Part shown: piece after piece, positions 25,049 to 32,612 of the stretch
Position numbering within the stretch: the stretch's first letter is position 1
Layout: each line of letters begins with the position of its first letter
From: JBBTVO01 sp038058335
GTDB lineage: Bacteria > Patescibacteriota > Microgenomatia > Levybacterales > UBA12049
Reading direction: 5' to 3'
Length of the DNA stretch: 61,853 nt
Assembly: GCA_038058335.1 (NCBI GenBank)
Contig: JBBUBI010000033.1
Span: 1-61,853 of the forward strand
Notes under the pieces: generated by a model
Database searches by the model: none
Seen by the model: the letters and a program-made list of their open reading frames with translations, nothing else
What the model was told of the DNA's origin: nothing
Position numbers and translations under genes: made by a program

Positions 25049-25567
25049 GATTGTTTCTTTTTGTTTTTCTTTTTGGTTAATGAATCTGGACATTGTAAGG
25101 AGCAGATCCGAAAGTCTGTTGATATAAATAATAATTTCTGACTGAACTTTTTCTTTTTCAGATAAACTAATAATCCTTCTTTCGGCTCGCCTGCAAACGG
25201 TTCTCGCAATATGAAGGGCTGAGCCTGTTACCCCCCCACCCGGAAGTATAAAATTAAAAAGCGGAGGTAATTTTTTTGTCAATTCGTCAATCAGTTTCTC
25301 AAATTCCTTCGTTCTTTTTGATAGATTTACTTTTTGTTTTGGATTTGCTAACGCTCCCCCTATTACAAACAAATCTTTCTGAATTCTAATTAGTTCTCTC
25401 CGTAGTCCGTAGTCCGTAGTCCGTAGTCCTGAAATTACAAACCCTATCACGCTATTTAACTCATCTACTGTACCTATCGCTTCGATACGTAAGCTTGCTT
25501 TAGAAACTCTTTTTCCGTTGAAAAGACCTGTATTTCCTTTATCTCCTGTTTTTGTATAAATTGGCAT
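25034..25567 (-). CDS. Cob(I)alamin adenosyltransferase, PduO type
   Basis: This enzyme transfers adenosyl from ATP to cob(I)alamin, making the coenzyme needed by the neighbouring class II reductase. The 177 residues show the N-terminal ATP loop IYTKTGDKGNTGLFNGKRV, DELNSVIGF, LPGGGVTGSALHIARTVCRRAERR and NRLSDLLLTMSRF, all PduO signatures. The segment GLRTTDYGLRRE is encoded by four copies of CCGTAGT and lies in a loop. A cobalamin riboswitch with terminator precedes the gene, so AdoCbl should shut it down. Confidence 0.95.
   Translation of the reverse strand: MPIYTKTGDKGNTGLFNGKRVSKASLRIEAIGTVDELNSVIGFVISGLRTTDYGLRRELIRIQKDLFVIGGALANPKQKVNLSKRTKEFEKLIDELTKKLPPLFNFILPGGGVTGSALHIARTVCRRAERRIISLSEKEKVQSEIIIYINRLSDLLLTMSRFINQKEKQKETIWKTG
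25400..25427. repeat. Heptanucleotide tandem repeat (CCGTAGT x4) in coding sequence
   Basis: Four perfect copies inside the adenosyltransferase gene, translated GLRTTDYGLRRE. Same architecture as the repeats at 217-250 and 33477-33504. Confidence 0.9.
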
Positions 25568-25606
25568 AATAATTTAGCGTATAGTAAATAGCGGATAGCT
25601 ATATAG

Positions 25607-25641
25607 TTTAAAAACGAAAAACCTTCTCGATTGAGAAGGTT
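25607..25641 (-). terminator. Intrinsic terminator of cobalamin riboswitch 1
   Basis: AACCTTCTC-AATC-GAGAAGGTT followed by TTTCGTTTTT on the minus strand, between the aptamer and the adenosyltransferase ATG. Confidence 0.82.
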
Positions 25642-25679
25642 GAAGAAGTAAATCTTTCCCTTTGCTCGAAGGAGATGGT

Positions 25680-25756
25680 TATGAATGGAGCCTTCGACCC
25701 GGCTTTTACGGTTGCGGCACAGCGTCTGATTTACACAGACTTCGGAACTCCAAAAA
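25680..25756 (-). promoter_or_regulatory. Cobalamin riboswitch 1 (upstream of adenosyltransferase)
   Basis: On the minus strand GGAGTTCCGAAG, CTGTGTAAATCAG, GCTGTGCCGCAACCGTAA and AGCCGGGTCGAAGGCTCC follow in the order of the adenosylcobalamin aptamer core, closed by GGAG/CTCC. It is in the spacer after nrdJ, so nrdJ itself is not controlled by it. With the terminator at 25607-25641 it forms a transcription-attenuation switch. Confidence 0.85.
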
Positions 25757-25812
25757 TAAATTGTTAAACTTTATTCAAACTATTATCTAGTATCTATTTT
25801 CTAATCTCTAAC
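25757..25812. repeat. Spacer with 7-nt periodic CTA motif
   Basis: TTATCTA-GTATCTA-TTTTCTA-ATCTCTA occupies most of the spacer (25779-25806): four units of seven with a constant CTA. Similar arrays lie at 25574-25606, 28258-28328, 37921-37955, 38005-38043, 39703-39735 and 55352-55398. Confidence 0.65.
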
Positions 25813-28254
25813 TTAGCACTCTGCGTAGCCACAGCCGTAACACTTCCTGCAGCCTTCTTCATACGCGAGACTTCCTGCTCCGCATTCAGGGCAGATATCG
25901 TAAAGTCCTGTTGCGGAATCTGCTTTTTCGGCGTGTTCAACGCCTGTTGCTTTTCCTACGAGCGCGAGCTGTTGAAGCTTAGTAACGTCATTCTCAGCTT
26001 CCAATTTAATCTCTGAGTGTCCGTTTCCATTAGTATTTCCATTTGAATACCCGTTGGCAACGGTTTCAACCTGCTTGTCTTCTACTTTACCGTTCACTGC
26101 AAATCCGAAATGATTTGCCAATATCTTAGCGACCGCATCAGGAAGAGATCTTACTTTGTCTTTGCCGAATCCGACACTTCTCGCTCCGCCTATTCCTGCA
26201 AGCTGAGAAACCACTTGGCGCATTTTCTCTCTTGGCGTAAGCTCTCCTGAAAGCCTAAGACTTATTGAAATCATACGTCCCAACGCATCTGCCATGGCAG
26301 CAACGTCAGAACCTGACTTACCTATAGTTATAAATACTTCAAACGGTTCTTTAAGATCATTGTGATTGATAGTAATATAAGTTTTTCCCACAGGTGTTTC
26401 TACTCCGTAAGTTATTCCTTCGAGCTGCATAGGACGAGGCGCAACCGGTTTTGAAACTTGTTTCTCTTGTTCTGAGCTTGCCGAAGAATCTTTTTTCTTG
26501 TCATCAATTCTGGACAATACACCCTCTCTTGATCCGTCTCTCATGTATGTTACGCCCTTAAGTCCCAGATCATATGCCGCCATATATAACGTTTTAACGT
26601 CTTCGATAGTGTGCGCATTTGGAGCATTTACTGTCTTTGAAATTGATGAATCTATATAATTCTGGGCAACTCCCTGAACCTGCGCATGTTCAAGCGGAGT
26701 TAGGTCGTTTGCTGAGACAAAATATTCTGGCCTATCAGGGGCTTGCCCTGAGGAGGTCGTTGGGTTTTCTTTTTCCCATTCTTCAAAAAGCGGATGGTAC
26801 ATTATGTGCTCACCTGTCCTATCCTTGCGCATAAAAGTGAATTCATAAACCGGCTCAACTCCTGATGTTACTCCTGAAAGAAGAGACGTCGTACCGGTCG
26901 GTGCAATTGTTAGAAGAACTGCATTTCTTATACCTTGCTTTGCGATCTTTACTTGAAGAGATTTGGGAAGTGCTTTTATGTGATAGCCTTTCAGATATTT
27001 TACTTTGTCGAATTTGGGAAATGCGCCTTTCTCTTTGGCAATCTCAGTTGATGCCTCATACGCGCTATTTCTGAGAGTCTCAAAAATCTTATCTACCACA
27101 GGGAGCGATTCGTCTGCTCCGTATCTTAGTTTCATTTTGATCAGAGCGTCTCCAAGTCCCATTATTCCAAGACCTGTTCTTCTTATATCTTTTGCGACCT
27201 TCTCATTTTCTTTGAAGAAATAGTAGGTTTTATCAATAACATTATCGAGAAATCTCATGGCAACTTTTACGTCCTCACTGAAGCTTTTGAAATCAAACTT
27301 ACCGTCCTTGACATAGACTGCCAAATTCATCGCTCCCAAGTTGCAGACTGCCCATGCGCCAAGAGGCTGTTCTCCGCAGGGATTGGTAGCAATAAGTCTT
27401 TCGAAATACCAAGTGTTACTTCTTTTGTTGCTACGGTCGAGAAAATGAAGTCCCGGCTCAGCTGATCTCCACGCTGCCTCACAAATAAGATTCCATAGAT
27501 CTCTTGCCTTAATTGTTTTATGAACTTTTACTTTTCCACCCAGTTTTTTCCATTGATCTATTTCTCCGTTCCATTGCGCATCGTACTTGGGATCATCAAG
27601 ATCAGGATATACTAGATCCCAATCGCCGTCTTTCTTGACTGCTTCCATAAACGCATCTGAGACGCAAACCGATAGATTTGCTCCGTTTATCTTGGACAAA
27701 TCCTGCTTGACCGTAATAAATTCCTCAACATCAGGATGCCAATCCCAAAGCATAAGCATCGTCGCACCTCTTCTAGTACCACCTTGCTGTACGACATCAT
27801 GAGTTGCGTATGAAAATAGCCCTGCCCATGTGACAGGGCCTGAGGAAGTTCCGTTTACTTTTTTAACCCTTGCCCCTCTTGGTCTTAAGGATGAAAGATT
27901 TAATCCTACTCCGCCTGAGCGCGATTGGATCTCAACTAATTGCCTCAGGGACTCGATAATGCCTTCGCGTGAATCCTTTGGAGATGGGATTACAAAGCAG
28001 TTGAAGTAAGTTACTTCATAATCCGTACCGGCGCCTGAGAGAATTCTTCCACCCGGAACGAATTTGAAGTCCTCCATTACGTCATAGAATTTTTTCTCCC
28101 AAAGTTTTCTGTTTTCTTTTTTCTCATTACTCGCAATTCCGCGGGCAACTCTTTCCCACATCTGCTCAGGAGCCTCCTCCAGAAGTTCTCCCTCTACGCC
28201 TTTTAGCGCGTATCTGTCTAGAAATACTTTTTGTCTTATTCCATCTAGTTTCAT
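25813..28254 (-). CDS. nrdJ: Adenosylcobalamin-dependent (class II) ribonucleotide reductase
   Basis: NrdJ reduces ribonucleotides to deoxyribonucleotides with AdoCbl as radical source, independent of oxygen. The 813 residues show TGKxGG-like RSGGVGLNLSSLRPRGA, NPCGEQPLGAWAVCNLGAMNL with the catalytic cysteine, TIAPTGTTSLLSGVTSGVEP, and a C-terminal cysteine-rich CPECGAGSLAYEEGCRKCYG that serves redox exchange. Two segments, NPTTSSGQAP and DSSASSEQ, are encoded by copies of the dispersed palindrome. The gene follows nrdR and precedes the adenosyltransferase gene: a coherent deoxynucleotide/B12 unit. No ribosome site is apparent before the ATG. Confidence 0.96.
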   Translation of the reverse strand: MKLDGIRQKVFLDRYALKGVEGELLEEAPEQMWERVARGIASNEKKENRKLWEKKFYDVMEDFKFVPGGRILSGAGTDYEVTYFNCFVIPSPKDSREGIIESLRQLVEIQSRSGGVGLNLSSLRPRGARVKKVNGTSSGPVTWAGLFSYATHDVVQQGGTRRGATMLMLWDWHPDVEEFITVKQDLSKINGANLSVCVSDAFMEAVKKDGDWDLVYPDLDDPKYDAQWNGEIDQWKKLGGKVKVHKTIKARDLWNLICEAAWRSAEPGLHFLDRSNKRSNTWYFERLIATNPCGEQPLGAWAVCNLGAMNLAVYVKDGKFDFKSFSEDVKVAMRFLDNVIDKTYYFFKENEKVAKDIRRTGLGIMGLGDALIKMKLRYGADESLPVVDKIFETLRNSAYEASTEIAKEKGAFPKFDKVKYLKGYHIKALPKSLQVKIAKQGIRNAVLLTIAPTGTTSLLSGVTSGVEPVYEFTFMRKDRTGEHIMYHPLFEEWEKENPTTSSGQAPDRPEYFVSANDLTPLEHAQVQGVAQNYIDSSISKTVNAPNAHTIEDVKTLYMAAYDLGLKGVTYMRDGSREGVLSRIDDKKKDSSASSEQEKQVSKPVAPRPMQLEGITYGVETPVGKTYITINHNDLKEPFEVFITIGKSGSDVAAMADALGRMISISLRLSGELTPREKMRQVVSQLAGIGGARSVGFGKDKVRSLPDAVAKILANHFGFAVNGKVEDKQVETVANGYSNGNTNGNGHSEIKLEAENDVTKLQQLALVGKATGVEHAEKADSATGLYDICPECGAGSLAYEEGCRKCYGCGYAEC
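26470..26490. repeat. REP-like palindrome inside nrdJ (copy a)
   Basis: TTCTGAGCTTGCCGAAGAA, read in frame as SSASSE in the linker before the C-terminal domain. Confidence 0.65.
26741..26760. repeat. REP-like element inside nrdJ (copy b)
   Basis: GCTTGCCCTGAGGAGGTCGT, read in frame as TTSSGQA, a half-degenerate copy of the dispersed palindrome. Confidence 0.55.
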
Positions 28255-28257
28255 ATG

Positions 28258-28322
28258 CTTAGTGATTAGTTATTAGCGTCAAGCGTTTAGTTAACTATTT
28301 TCTATACGCTATTTTCTAATCT
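28258..28322. repeat. Spacer with 7-nt periodic motif between nrdR and nrdJ
   Basis: TTAGTGA-TTAGTTA-TTAGCGT-CAAGCGT-TTAGTTA, then TTTTCTA-TACGCTA-TTTTCTA-ATCTCTA. Two short arrays of 7-nt units with variable other positions. Confidence 0.6.
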
Positions 28323-28772
28323 CTATTTAATTAATTTTTTGACTTCTTTCTCGAAGTCTTCTACATCTACAAATCTTCTGAACACACTCGAAAACCTTAT
28401 ATATGCGACCTTATCGAGCTTCTTAAGTCTTGTCGCGACCAACTGTCCTATTTTTTTGCTTTCGACTTCGACTGAGTCCGCACCTAAGAGTTCCCTTTCA
28501 ACTTCTACTACTATTCTTTCAATGTCTTCCATTGAAACTTTTGTCTTCTCACACGATCTTATAATTCCTGACTTTAATTTGTCTCTGTTGAACTGCTCTC
28601 TTTTCCCGTCTTTTTTTATTACAACTAAATTAATATTCTCTATTCTTTCGTATGTTGTAAATCTCTTCTGGCATTTAATGCATTCCCTTCTTCTTCTGAT
28701 CGTTTCAAGATCTTCACTATCTCTTGTTTCTACAACTTCTGTTTCTCTTGATCCGCAATATGGACACTTCAT
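28323..28772 (-). CDS. nrdR: Transcriptional repressor NrdR
   Basis: NrdR senses ATP/dATP and represses ribonucleotide reductase genes. The 149 residues have the N-terminal zinc ribbon MKCPYCGS...ECIKCQKRFTTYER and the ATP-cone domain (about 48-138: VVIKKDGKREQFNRDKLKSG). Length is standard. It is first in the nrdR-nrdJ unit, and a NrdR-box-like sequence lies in its own promoter. Confidence 0.96.
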   Translation of the reverse strand: MKCPYCGSRETEVVETRDSEDLETIRRRRECIKCQKRFTTYERIENINLVVIKKDGKREQFNRDKLKSGIIRSCEKTKVSMEDIERIVVEVERELLGADSVEVESKKIGQLVATRLKKLDKVAYIRFSSVFRRFVDVEDFEKEVKKLIK

Positions 28773-28923
28773 AATAAATAGTAAATTTGCCCCGCCTTTG
28801 GTGAGAACCCGCCGTGGCGAGACCAGAAAATCTAAAATCTTAAGCCTTTTTGAGCGCGAGACAAATTATTAAAGTTCTTTTAATCCGCCTCAGGCGGAAG
28901 CACTACTAATAGTGCTATGATCG

Positions 28924-28952
28924 ATGTTATTACACTATATCTACGGTGTCAA
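28924..28952 (-). promoter_or_regulatory. nrdR promoter with NrdR-box-like palindrome
   Basis: On the minus strand TTGACA, 17 bp, TAACAT. The spacer contains ACACCGTAGATATAGTGT, which resembles the NrdR box (ACAC-AT-rich-GTGT). A second box at the usual distance is not evident. A perfect hairpin AGCACTA-TTAG-TAGTGCT (28904-28921) follows in the leader. Confidence 0.7.
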
Positions 28953-29108
28953 CAGCTAATTTGTGTATCAAAGTAGGTCAATGTATTTTCTAGCCTCGTG
29001 GAGTAAGAAACTGCTCAGGAAAATTCTTAAAAGAGTATAAAAAATATTTAATATTTAAGGGGTGCTTAGAAGGAGCTGATAAAATTTGAACAGTAAGAAG
29101 AGATTAGA
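28953..29108. other. Gene-free stretch between nrdR promoter and the DUF5667-like gene
   Basis: With the nrdR leader this makes 336 bases without a protein gene. The part before the promoter (28953-29108) shows no ORF and no RNA fold that I can support. Confidence 0.4.
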
Positions 29109-29699
29109 TTATTTTTTCGGTTCAAAACCCTCTAGCATGGTGCCAAATCCCTGAGCTCTCTTTTGAGAGTGGACAAGCCCGTCTTTAACATTACCACTAG
29201 ACCTCTTGATAAGACCCCCAATTACCTCCTGATGCTTATGAGAAGACATATGATATTTCTGTATCAAACTATCAACAGGCAAATTCTGATTCTTAGCGGT
29301 TTGAATCTGACTAAGTCCTTTTTCAAAATAGTTCTCTCCTTTTGAAATAGTTGTTTCGGCAAGTTGATATTTCGAAGAACCCTTTTCAAACAACATTACT
29401 CCCTCATTGAGTCTTTTATCTGCTGAGAGTAAGTAGAAATCTGCTTTCTTGACCGGGTCTGCCATAAGAATTTCAATAATTCTATCTCTTATTGCTTTTG
29501 TAAAATAAAGAAAATTATCAGACAAAATACCCGGATATGGCAGGACGTAGTCACTTCCCTTCTGGGCTGAGGCGGATGCTTCCATGTTTTTTTCTTCAGA
29601 AGATCTACTTCCCTCTTCTCCGACAACATGAGCAAAGCTCAAGGAAGAATTCAAAACAAAAAAAACTGCGAAAAATATCAACAATAAAATCTTCTTCAT
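29109..29699 (-). CDS. Secreted DUF5667-like protein
   Basis: The 196-residue protein has a signal peptide (MKKILLLIFFAVFFVLNSSLSFA), an acidic linker, and the DUF5667 pattern YVLPYPGILSDNFLYFTKAIRDRI followed by helical repeats with KKADFYLLSADKRLNEG. Such proteins are common on the outside of Microgenomates cells; function unknown. Its ATG lies 2 nt before the stop of the upstream CBS-methyltransferase gene, so they are cotranscribed. Confidence 0.75.
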   Translation of the reverse strand: MKKILLLIFFAVFFVLNSSLSFAHVVGEEGSRSSEEKNMEASASAQKGSDYVLPYPGILSDNFLYFTKAIRDRIIEILMADPVKKADFYLLSADKRLNEGVMLFEKGSSKYQLAETTISKGENYFEKGLSQIQTAKNQNLPVDSLIQKYHMSSHKHQEVIGGLIKRSSGNVKDGLVHSQKRAQGFGTMLEGFEPKK

Positions 29700-29700
29700 A

Positions 29701-30948
29701 CTACCTTACTGCTACAACATTGAGATAATCGCTTTCAAGAGGTTTAAAAGTATCTTTAAAGAGATGACCTGCAAACATACCTCCATAAAATGATATTTTC
29801 TTGAAGCCTTTTTGCTCAAGAAGCTTTCTGATTATTTCTTTATTCAAGTGTACGATCGGAGCTGAATTCATGGTTCTGAATTTCCATTTCCTTCCATCAT
29901 TGTCAAAAATTGAAGTATTTAACGTAAGCTTGCCCTCGTTGGCAGGATCATAAAATCTTAAAAATAAATGATCGCTCGGTATTCCTGACTTAGATTTACC
30001 AAATGTAATATCTACCACCCTATTCTTAACTTTAAAGATTTTCTCAAAGTTTGTTATCTGAAGTACGATCACAGACCCTTTAGGAGATAACACATCGCTT
30101 ATTGCAGAAAGTACTTTCTTGTAATGTGGGACAAGATGGCAAAATGCATTTCCCATAAAAATTGCCGCCTGATATTTATTCTTCTCCTTAGCAAGTAATG
30201 TGACATAATCACCAGCCTCAAGCTTCAATCTTTTTTGCAAATCCTGTGAGAGATCTTTTAGCTTATCGTTTGCTTCCCGATGCATAAGACGGCTGCTCTC
30301 AATTCCCAAAACGTTAAAGCCTTCTCTTGCCAGAGCTATATCGTGCTCTCCTGTTCCGTATCCAATATCTATTACGTCCTGCACTTTATTTTTCTTGAAA
30401 ACCGAAACCAAATCGGGAATTTCATTCTTAAGCCTTTTTGTCCAATCAGTAATTATATCGTAATGCTTCGCCTGCCAGTCATGATATCCCTCTTCATCCG
30501 TAAAAGGAAGTCTATCTCCAACAGAAACTCTGAAAATATCTCCTTTTGTAATCATCCCGATCAGATGATCTTTCTTATCGACCACAGGAAGTCTTCCTAC
30601 TTTATTTACAAACATCATTGATAAAGCCCTGAGAAGTGGCGTTTCGGGTCTTACGGTAGTTATGGTTCTACTCATTATCTTACCCGCTGGAAGTGTAAAG
30701 ATATGATCAATCTTCTCTTCCATTGCCTCAAAATCCCCCTCATGAACAGGGTCTTCGATGTATTCCCTAATGGATGGATTAAATCTGGAGAGGATATCGC
30801 GCTCACTGATAAAACCTATTACTTTTTTCCCTTTACATACGGGGATTCCATTGATTCCGCGGCCGAAGATAAGACGGCAAACCTCTTTTACGCTGGTATC
30901 TACGCTAACTGTGTCTACTGATGTAGACATTACATCTGCTACTTTCAT
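29701..30948 (-). CDS. CBS-domain pair fused to a SAM-dependent methyltransferase
   Basis: The 415-residue protein has two CBS domains (about 1-57 and 80-135; MSTSVDTVSVDTSVKEV, GIPVCKGKKVIGFISERDIL, GRLPVVDKKDHLIGMITKGD) that usually bind adenosine nucleotides, then a class I methyltransferase (about 175-415) with motif I DVIDIGYGTGEHDIALA and the post-motif VLGIESS. Motif I has GYGTG where GxGxG is usual. The fusion suggests methylation gated by adenylate or SAM level. Substrate unknown. A TTGCTA-17-TAAATT promoter lies upstream. Confidence 0.85.
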   Translation of the reverse strand: MKVADVMSTSVDTVSVDTSVKEVCRLIFGRGINGIPVCKGKKVIGFISERDILSRFNPSIREYIEDPVHEGDFEAMEEKIDHIFTLPAGKIMSRTITTVRPETPLLRALSMMFVNKVGRLPVVDKKDHLIGMITKGDIFRVSVGDRLPFTDEEGYHDWQAKHYDIITDWTKRLKNEIPDLVSVFKKNKVQDVIDIGYGTGEHDIALAREGFNVLGIESSRLMHREANDKLKDLSQDLQKRLKLEAGDYVTLLAKEKNKYQAAIFMGNAFCHLVPHYKKVLSAISDVLSPKGSVIVLQITNFEKIFKVKNRVVDITFGKSKSGIPSDHLFLRFYDPANEGKLTLNTSIFDNDGRKWKFRTMNSAPIVHLNKEIIRKLLEQKGFKKISFYGGMFAGHLFKDTFKPLESDYLNVVAVR

Positions 30949-31002
30949 AGTCTAAACTTACGCATAATTTAGCACGAACGATATGAAATAGCAAGACCGA
31001 GG

Positions 31003-31872
31003 TTAATTCGCAGATTTCTGACCATTTCTTGGAGCCTTACTTGGAAGATATTTTTCCAATTCTTCTCTAGTTTTTATATCGGTTCTATCTATAAATCTGG
31101 CTATATTAGCAGTATCTCTGTCAACAAAGGCATCTGAACCGCTATCCCAACTCACACAATTTCCTCTTGCTAGATGTCTCACTTCATAGCCTTCGGAGTG
31201 AAATAAATTTATTACACCTTGAACTTCTTTTGTAATGCCAATCATCCCTACACCAGGGATAAACAATTTAGCCTCATCTCCAGGAATCAAAATAACTCCT
31301 GCAGAAGCTGTCGCAAATGCATATTCTCCGCTTGCTTTTTTTCTTGTAAAAATATCTGCAGTCGCCGCCCTTACCAATCTTATTGCGATTCCTTTCCTTC
31401 TGGCTTCGCTTTTCACTGCCAGTTTTTCAATTGAAGGATTTCTTATTCCTCCACCCGTAGACAAACCTCCTACTACAACTGCCCCAACAACAGTTCTTGA
31501 AACTTTATCTTCGGCAACGATAATAGAATAATTGGGGTTGTTTCCAAACTTTTCCAAAATTTCATCCCTAACAGGGATTATGACATCCTTCTCATATTTT
31601 CTCCTATATCTTTCTATGTTTTTAACAGTCTTATTGGGAGGCGGAGCCATACCTGATAAATGATCTTTTGCATCTCCTCCCCATATATCAGCTACTGCTT
31701 GAGCATCCTGCTCTATGTTTGCGTATCGGAACTCAATAGAAGATAGATCAATTTCCCTATTTGGAATAGATTGATCTCCCGCTACTCCTGCCGGCATGAG
31801 TCCTTGCTGAGCTTGATTTATTTCTGGGTCCCCGCTTGACCGTCCTTTGACTTCCCTTTCTTGTGCTCCCAT
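31003..31872 (-). CDS. GNAT-family N-acetyltransferase
   Basis: About 289 residues. The acetyl-CoA motif A appears as IEKLAVKSEARRKGIAIRLV (R-R-x-G-x-A), preceded by the strand YSIIVAEDKVSRTVVGAVVV, as in GNAT enzymes. An unstructured N-terminal part (first 45 residues) and a basic tail frame it. Start placed at MGAQEREVKG; the longer reading begins with GTG inside a perfect hairpin AGACAC-TATTTG-GTGTCT (31876-31893). Substrate unknown. Confidence 0.75.
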   Translation of the reverse strand: MGAQEREVKGRSSGDPEINQAQQGLMPAGVAGDQSIPNREIDLSSIEFRYANIEQDAQAVADIWGGDAKDHLSGMAPPPNKTVKNIERYRRKYEKDVIIPVRDEILEKFGNNPNYSIIVAEDKVSRTVVGAVVVGGLSTGGGIRNPSIEKLAVKSEARRKGIAIRLVRAATADIFTRKKASGEYAFATASAGVILIPGDEAKLFIPGVGMIGITKEVQGVINLFHSEGYEVRHLARGNCVSWDSGSDAFVDRDTANIARFIDRTDIKTREELEKYLPSKAPRNGQKSAN

Positions 31873-31939
31873 ATAAATTTCAGACACCAAATAGTGTCTT
31901 TAGAAATGAAGGCAATCTTATCTTATCCGAGCCTAAAAG

Positions 31940-32521
31940 TCAATTGGGGCCTATACCTAGAGCCTGAAGGGCGATTTTGAGAGTTTCATCAACATTGTGA
32001 GAGTAAGTATTTATAACTAAATCGTAATAATCCTTATTCCAGTAATTCCAGCTCTGATCGTTATCAGCATAAAGCCTTCTGAACTTCTTCAGATGCTCAT
32101 CTTCTCTCTCCTTTATCTCTTTTTTTGCCTCATCTACCGATACCTTATCTCTATTCATTATTCTATCTACGCGAATCTCAGTCTTGTCTTCTCCGTCTTC
32201 ATCCATACAAAGTACAAGAATTTTAAAAACTCCTTCAATTCCTTGAGAATCATATCCTGCAAGATGGCTTTGAATTATTTGATGACTTTTTTCTTTCAGA
32301 TTCTTCTTCACCATTTCTTCGTATTCTAGATCGAAATGATCCGGCCGTGAATCGGATTTATTTATTTCAAATCCCTGCTCTTTCTGAAGCTGACGAAATA
32401 TTGCTCCTCCATCCAGCATTTCCCAACCAAGCTCTTCGGAAAGCTTCTTAGCAAGCGTAGTGGCGCCTGACCCAATTCTTCCTGAAATAGTGATGTTTCT
32501 GATGTCTTTCAAATCAACCAT
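31940..32521 (-). CDS. Cytidylate kinase-like nucleotide kinase
   Basis: The 193-residue protein has ITISGRIGSGATTLAKKLSE, the P-loop variant of the cytidylate-kinase-like family that lacks the usual lysine (GSGA instead of GSGK), then LGWEMLDGGAIFR and RVDRIMNRDKVSVDEAKKEI (lid with arginines). It would phosphorylate CMP/dCMP or a related nucleotide; the missing P-loop Lys makes the substrate uncertain. The start is the ATG of MVDLKDIRN. Confidence 0.75.
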   Translation of the reverse strand: MVDLKDIRNITISGRIGSGATTLAKKLSEELGWEMLDGGAIFRQLQKEQGFEINKSDSRPDHFDLEYEEMVKKNLKEKSHQIIQSHLAGYDSQGIEGVFKILVLCMDEDGEDKTEIRVDRIMNRDKVSVDEAKKEIKEREDEHLKKFRRLYADNDQSWNYWNKDYYDLVINTYSHNVDETLKIALQALGIGPN

Positions 32522-32612
32522 AATCAATTTCTAATTATTCTAATTAAACTAATTGACCTAATCAAGCCCCAAGTGCCAATTTCTAATTTAGAAATTAGAA
32601 CAATTAGATTAA
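32522..32612. repeat. AT-rich spacer with 9-nt periodic motif
   Basis: CTAATTATT-CTAATTAAA-CTAATTGAC-CTAATCAAG and, after a short break, an array of AATTAGATT-type units. It lies between gapA and the kinase gene and resembles the spacer at 1020-1194. Confidence 0.65.

Noticed and set aside
24982..25209. A 75-residue minus-strand frame starting MREPFAGEPK
   Set aside because: It is an alternative frame over the adenosyltransferase end and riboswitch 2.
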